From the NCBI GenBank assembly GCA_002347685.1, contig DDWS01000046.1, forward strand, positions 64,817-128,816: a DNA stretch of 64,000 nucleotides. Direction: 5' to 3'. Shown here piece after piece: positions 60,982 through 64,000 of this stretch. The notes under the pieces are model-generated. The model did not search any database, was not told the DNA's origin, and saw nothing but the letters and a program-made list of their open reading frames with translations. Each line of letters opens with the position of its first letter. Within the stretch, counting starts at the first letter, position 1. The position numbers were made by a program, and so were the translations under genes. This stretch comes from Syntrophaceae bacterium UBA2280 (GTDB lineage: Bacteria > Desulfobacterota > Syntrophia > Syntrophales > Smithellaceae).

Positions 60982-62162
60982 AAAAGATGACCGCCGTCAC
61001 CGGCAACGAAGCCCTGGCGGAAGCGCTGCGGCAGATCAATCCCGACGTGTGCGCCGCCTATCCCATCACCCCGCAGACGGATATGATGCAGCAGTTTTCC
61101 GATTTCGTGGCCGACGGCCTGGTGGATACGGAACTGATGCTCGTGGAAAGCGAGCACAGCGCCTTGAGCGCCTGCATCGGCGCCTCGGCGGGCGGCGGGC
61201 GCGTGGCCACCGCCACGAGCGGTCCGGGACTCGCGCTGATGTGGGAAATGCTCTATGTCGCCTCCGGTATGCGCTGCCCGATCGTCATGGCCGTGGTGAA
61301 CCGGGCGCTTTCAGCGCCGCTCAACATTCACTGCGACCATTCCGACGCGATGGGTGCGCGCGATTCGGGCTGGATTCAGTTGTGGTCGGAAAACCAGCAG
61401 GAGGCTTACGACAACCTGATCATGGCGTTTCGTATCGCAGAACATCCGGACATCCAGCTGCCCGTCATGGTCTGCATGGACGGGTTCATCATCAGCCATT
61501 CCGTGGGCGTCATGGATTTTCTCTCCGACGACGCGGTGCAGCGCTTTGTCGGCGACTTTACCGCGCAGGACGCGCTTCTGGACATCGAGCGGCCGGCAAG
61601 CTACGGACCGCTTATTCTCACCGATCAGTATCACGAATACAAAAAGGAGCAAAATGAAATCATGGATTCCGTCTTTGCCGTGACTGAGGCGGTCGCCTCG
61701 GAGTTTGAATACCTCTCCGGGCGCCGTTACGGACTTCTCGAAAGCTACCGTCTGGAGGACGCGGAAATCGGCATCGTTGTGCTCAACTCCGCAGCGGGAA
61801 CCTGCAAGGACATGATCGACGAGGCGCGCGAAAACGGCGTGAAAGTCGGTCTGCTCAAGCCCAGGCTTTTCCGTCCCTTTCCCTATGCCGCCGTCGCCTC
61901 AGCGCTTTCGCATCTGAAAGTCGTCTGCGTGCTGGACCGCTCCGACTCCTTCGGGGCTTTCGCACCCCTGTACGTCGAAATTGCGGCGAGCCTCTACCCC
62001 CTCGAGAACAAACCCGTGCTTATCAACCGGATTTACGGCCTCGGGGGGCGCGACTTCATGCCGGAGCATGTCGAAGCGGTCATCAACGAAATGGCGGACA
62101 TCTTAAGCCGCAAGGCCGCCGCGCCGCCCAAAAAATACATCAGTCTTCGTCAATATGTGTAA
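60978..62162 (+). CDS. porA: 2-oxoacid:ferredoxin oxidoreductase alpha subunit
   Basis: Alpha subunit of 394 residues. The N-terminal domain begins MKKMTAVTGNEALAEALRQI and contains AAYPITPQTDMMQQF, the common TPP-pyrimidine-binding signature. It continues with SGPGLALMWEMLYVASGMRC and a C-terminal transketolase-like domain. I choose the ATG at 60978, which follows AGAGGAG, over an upstream frame starting inside porD. Whether pyruvate or a branched 2-oxoacid is used cannot be decided by eye. Confidence 0.9.
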   Translation: MKKMTAVTGNEALAEALRQINPDVCAAYPITPQTDMMQQFSDFVADGLVDTELMLVESEHSALSACIGASAGGGRVATATSGPGLALMWEMLYVASGMRCPIVMAVVNRALSAPLNIHCDHSDAMGARDSGWIQLWSENQQEAYDNLIMAFRIAEHPDIQLPVMVCMDGFIISHSVGVMDFLSDDAVQRFVGDFTAQDALLDIERPASYGPLILTDQYHEYKKEQNEIMDSVFAVTEAVASEFEYLSGRRYGLLESYRLEDAEIGIVVLNSAAGTCKDMIDEARENGVKVGLLKPRLFRPFPYAAVASALSHLKVVCVLDRSDSFGAFAPLYVEIAASLYPLENKPVLINRIYGLGGRDFMPEHVEAVINEMADILSRKAAAPPKKYISLRQYV

Positions 62163-62171
62163 AGGAGCCCC

Positions 62172-63116
62172 ATGACATCAACGCTCAAGATCAAAAACCT
62201 CGCCTCCAAAGAAAACCGTCTGGCGCCGGGGCACCGCATGTGCCAGGGATGCGGCGCGGCCATCGTCGTCAAGATGGTTTTACTGGCTATCGACAAACCT
62301 GTGGTAGCCTGTTCGCCCACAGGTTGTTTGGAAGTTACCACCTGCATTTCCGACTACACGGCCTGGAAAATCCCCTGGATTCATTCGGCCTTCGAAAACG
62401 CCGCCGTTACGCTGGCCGGTGTGGAGACGATGTACCGAGCCCTCAAAAAGCGCGGCAAAATGTCGCACGACATGGCGTTTGTCGTTTTCGCGGGAGACGG
62501 TGGAACCTACGATATCGGCCTGCAGAGCCTCTCCGGCGTGATGGAACGCGGTCATGACCTGCTCTATATCTGCTATGACAACGGCGCCTACATGAACACC
62601 GGCACGCAGCGATCCGGCGCAACGCCGTTCGGCGCATCGACCACCACCTCGCCCGCGGGAAGCGCCGTGCCGGGTAAACTCCAAGTGCGTAAGGACATAA
62701 CCAAAATCATGGCCGCACACAACATTCCCTATGCAGCGCAGGCCTCGCCCAGCCATCATCTTGATCTGATGCGCAAGGTTCAAAAAGCCGTCTCGATTCC
62801 CGGGCCGAAGTTCATCAACATTTTGTCGCCCTGTCACCGGGGCTGGCGCTCGAAAGCGGACGACGCCATTTCCATCTCGAGGCTGGCGGTCAACACCCGG
62901 TTCTGGCCTCTGTATGAAATTGAAAACGGCAAAACGAGGATGACGCATATCCCGAAGGAAAAGCTGCCTCTGGAGACCTTCCTTAGGCCACAGGGGCGCT
63001 TCGCGCATCTGTTCCGGCCGGAAAACGCATGGATGTTGGAAGATTCGCAGCGCCGTGTGGACACGGAATGGGAAGCACTGATCGCATCGGGACCGCCCCA
63101 CACCTCTGAAAGGTAG
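62172..63116 (+). CDS. porB: 2-oxoacid:ferredoxin oxidoreductase beta subunit
   Basis: TPP-binding beta subunit of 314 residues. The cluster cysteines appear in MCQGCGAAIV and SPTGCLEVTT, and the TPP motif is FAGDGGTYDIGLQSLSG near 97, followed by NGAYMNTGTQRSGATPFG. A further cysteine occurs in LSPCHRGW. An AAGGAG Shine-Dalgarno precedes the ATG. It ends 2 bp before carB. Confidence 0.92.
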   Translation: MTSTLKIKNLASKENRLAPGHRMCQGCGAAIVVKMVLLAIDKPVVACSPTGCLEVTTCISDYTAWKIPWIHSAFENAAVTLAGVETMYRALKKRGKMSHDMAFVVFAGDGGTYDIGLQSLSGVMERGHDLLYICYDNGAYMNTGTQRSGATPFGASTTTSPAGSAVPGKLQVRKDITKIMAAHNIPYAAQASPSHHLDLMRKVQKAVSIPGPKFINILSPCHRGWRSKADDAISISRLAVNTRFWPLYEIENGKTRMTHIPKEKLPLETFLRPQGRFAHLFRPENAWMLEDSQRRVDTEWEALIASGPPHTSER

Positions 63117-63118
63117 CC

Positions 63119-64000
63119 ATGCCGCGTAGAAACGACCTGCACACTATTATGATCGTCGGGGCCGGACCGATCGTTATCGGTCAGGCTTGCGAATTCGACT
63201 ACTCGGGCGTTCAGGCCTGCAAGGCGCTCAAGTCCAACGGTTATCGCGTGGTGCTGGTCAACAGCAATCCCGCGACGATCATGACAGACCCGGAGATGGC
63301 CGACCGCACTTACATCGAGCCGGTCACGGCGGATGTCGTGGCGGACATTATCGCGCGTGAACGCCCGGACGCGCTTTTACCGACGATGGGCGGACAGACC
63401 GCGCTCAATGTGGCGGTCGAACTCGACCGCATGGGAACGCTCAAAGCCTTCGGCGTGGAATTGATCGGCGCGTCCCTTCCCGCCATCCACAAAGCTGAAG
63501 ACCGCGAGCTCTTCCGCCAGGCCATGGAGCGCATCGGTTTATCGATGGCCGCAAGCGCCGTCGCCACCAATCTATCTGATGCGCGCACCGTGGCCGCAAA
63601 GCTCGGCTATCCCGTCATCATCCGCCCCGCCTTCACCCTGGGCGGCACGGGCGGCGGCGTGGCCTACAATCCCGAAGAGTTCGACGCCATTGCCGGCGCC
63701 GGTCTCGACGCGAGCCTCATCGGCCAGATCCTCGTGGAGGAATCCCTCCTGGGCTGGAAGGAGTTCGAACTGGAAGTCGTGCGTGACGCCCGGGACAACG
63801 TCATCATCGTCTGCTCGATTGAAAATCTCGATCCCATGGGTGTGCACACCGGCGACAGCATCACGGTCGCCCCGTCTCAAACACTTTCTGACCGGGAATA
63901 TCAGACCATGCGCGATGCGGCTATCGCGATCATCCGCGAAATCGGCGTGGATACGGGCGGCTCCAACGTGCAGTTTGCCGTAAACCCCGAAAACGGCCGG
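63119..64000 (+). CDS. carB: Carbamoyl-phosphate synthase large subunit, cut by window edge
   Basis: The open frame from the ATG at 63119-63121 runs to the right edge (294 codons; full CarB is about 1,070). It reads MPRRNDLHTIMIVGAGPIVI, GQACEFDYSGVQACKAL, TMGGQTALNVAVEL and the ATP-grasp loop RPAFTLGGTGGGVAYN, an N-terminal CarB half. It lies 3 bp after porB, so the por genes and carB are in one transcript. Its partner carA lies 3.6 kb upstream. Confidence 0.95.
   Translation, partial: MPRRNDLHTIMIVGAGPIVIGQACEFDYSGVQACKALKSNGYRVVLVNSNPATIMTDPEMADRTYIEPVTADVVADIIARERPDALLPTMGGQTALNVAVELDRMGTLKAFGVELIGASLPAIHKAEDRELFRQAMERIGLSMAASAVATNLSDARTVAAKLGYPVIIRPAFTLGGTGGGVAYNPEEFDAIAGAGLDASLIGQILVEESLLGWKEFELEVVRDARDNVIIVCSIENLDPMGVHTGDSITVAPSQTLSDREYQTMRDAAIAIIREIGVDTGGSNVQFAVNPENGR

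Noticed and set aside
1..64000. CRISPR arrays, tRNA and rRNA genes
   Set aside because: No spaced direct repeats, and no tRNA-like cloverleaf or rRNA sequence was noticed on either strand while reading; short tRNAs could still have been missed without a search tool.

Overview
The window looks like a chromosomal segment of a strictly anaerobic, syntrophic-type deltaproteobacterium, possibly near Syntrophus/Smithella. The reasons are several [FeFe]-hydrogenase proteins, a hybrid-cluster protein with an HcpR-type regulator, ferredoxin-linked 2-oxoacid oxidoreductases, and the deltaproteobacterial style of the housekeeping genes. The taxonomic placement is inference; no rRNA or tRNA gene was seen.

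Layout. (1) 1-7.6 kb, minus strand: tsaD-rsmA-miaB-DUF151-xerC-hslV-hslU-argB, a tight housekeeping operon with argB cut at the left edge. (2) 7.7-16.9 kb: nadB and an orphan Mur-type ligase; a nitrosative-stress pair, hcp and a divergent Crp/Fnr regulator with a clear HcpR-like palindrome between them; a methyltransferase, a Nudix fusion protein, and an MCP-cheW pair. (3) 17.0-37.4 kb: a large [FeFe]-hydrogenase locus. It has a hydrogenase/GltD/thioredoxin-like fusion of about 1,145 residues, a sensory (group C-like) hydrogenase with a PAS domain, a PP2C-type phosphatase, two DRTGG proteins, two stand-alone HATPase proteins, a PHP protein, and then HydC, a 2Fe-2S protein, a HydB-GltD fusion and HydA, followed by aspA and the H-cluster maturase hydF. 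An IS200/IS605 element with TnpA and TnpB, plus a histidine-kinase remnant, sits in the middle of the regulatory genes. (4) 37.4-41.3 kb: a DNPH1-like hydrolase, a U32 peptidase interrupted by one in-frame TGA, a TauE/SafE permease and a PadR regulator with a palindrome over its start codon. (5) 41.3-51.6 kb: DUF4914, a HAD-Sua5 fusion, DUF2294, a P-type cation ATPase, and purC-purE. Three unrelated genes here (DUF4914, ATPase, purC) are each preceded by the same promoter-leader-terminator arrangement. (6) 51.6-64 kb: a gamma-carbonic-anhydrase-like protein, biotin-dependent acyl-CoA carboxylase subunits, iorAB, carA, a Pal-like lipoprotein, porGDAB and carB (cut at the right edge).

How it fits together. 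The hydrogenase locus appears to couple NAD(P)H, ferredoxin and H2, with its own H2/redox-sensing relay (sensor hydrogenase to phosphatase to HATPase/DRTGG proteins). The 51-64 kb block assembles CO2- and ferredoxin-linked organic-acid metabolism with pyrimidine and purine supply. The most interesting unexplained signal is the leader RNA seen three times at about 41.4, 46.4 and 50.1 kb. Its paired stems differ in sequence but keep their pairing, and its single-stranded blocks are conserved, as expected of a riboswitch-like attenuator. I could not match it to a class whose consensus I know.
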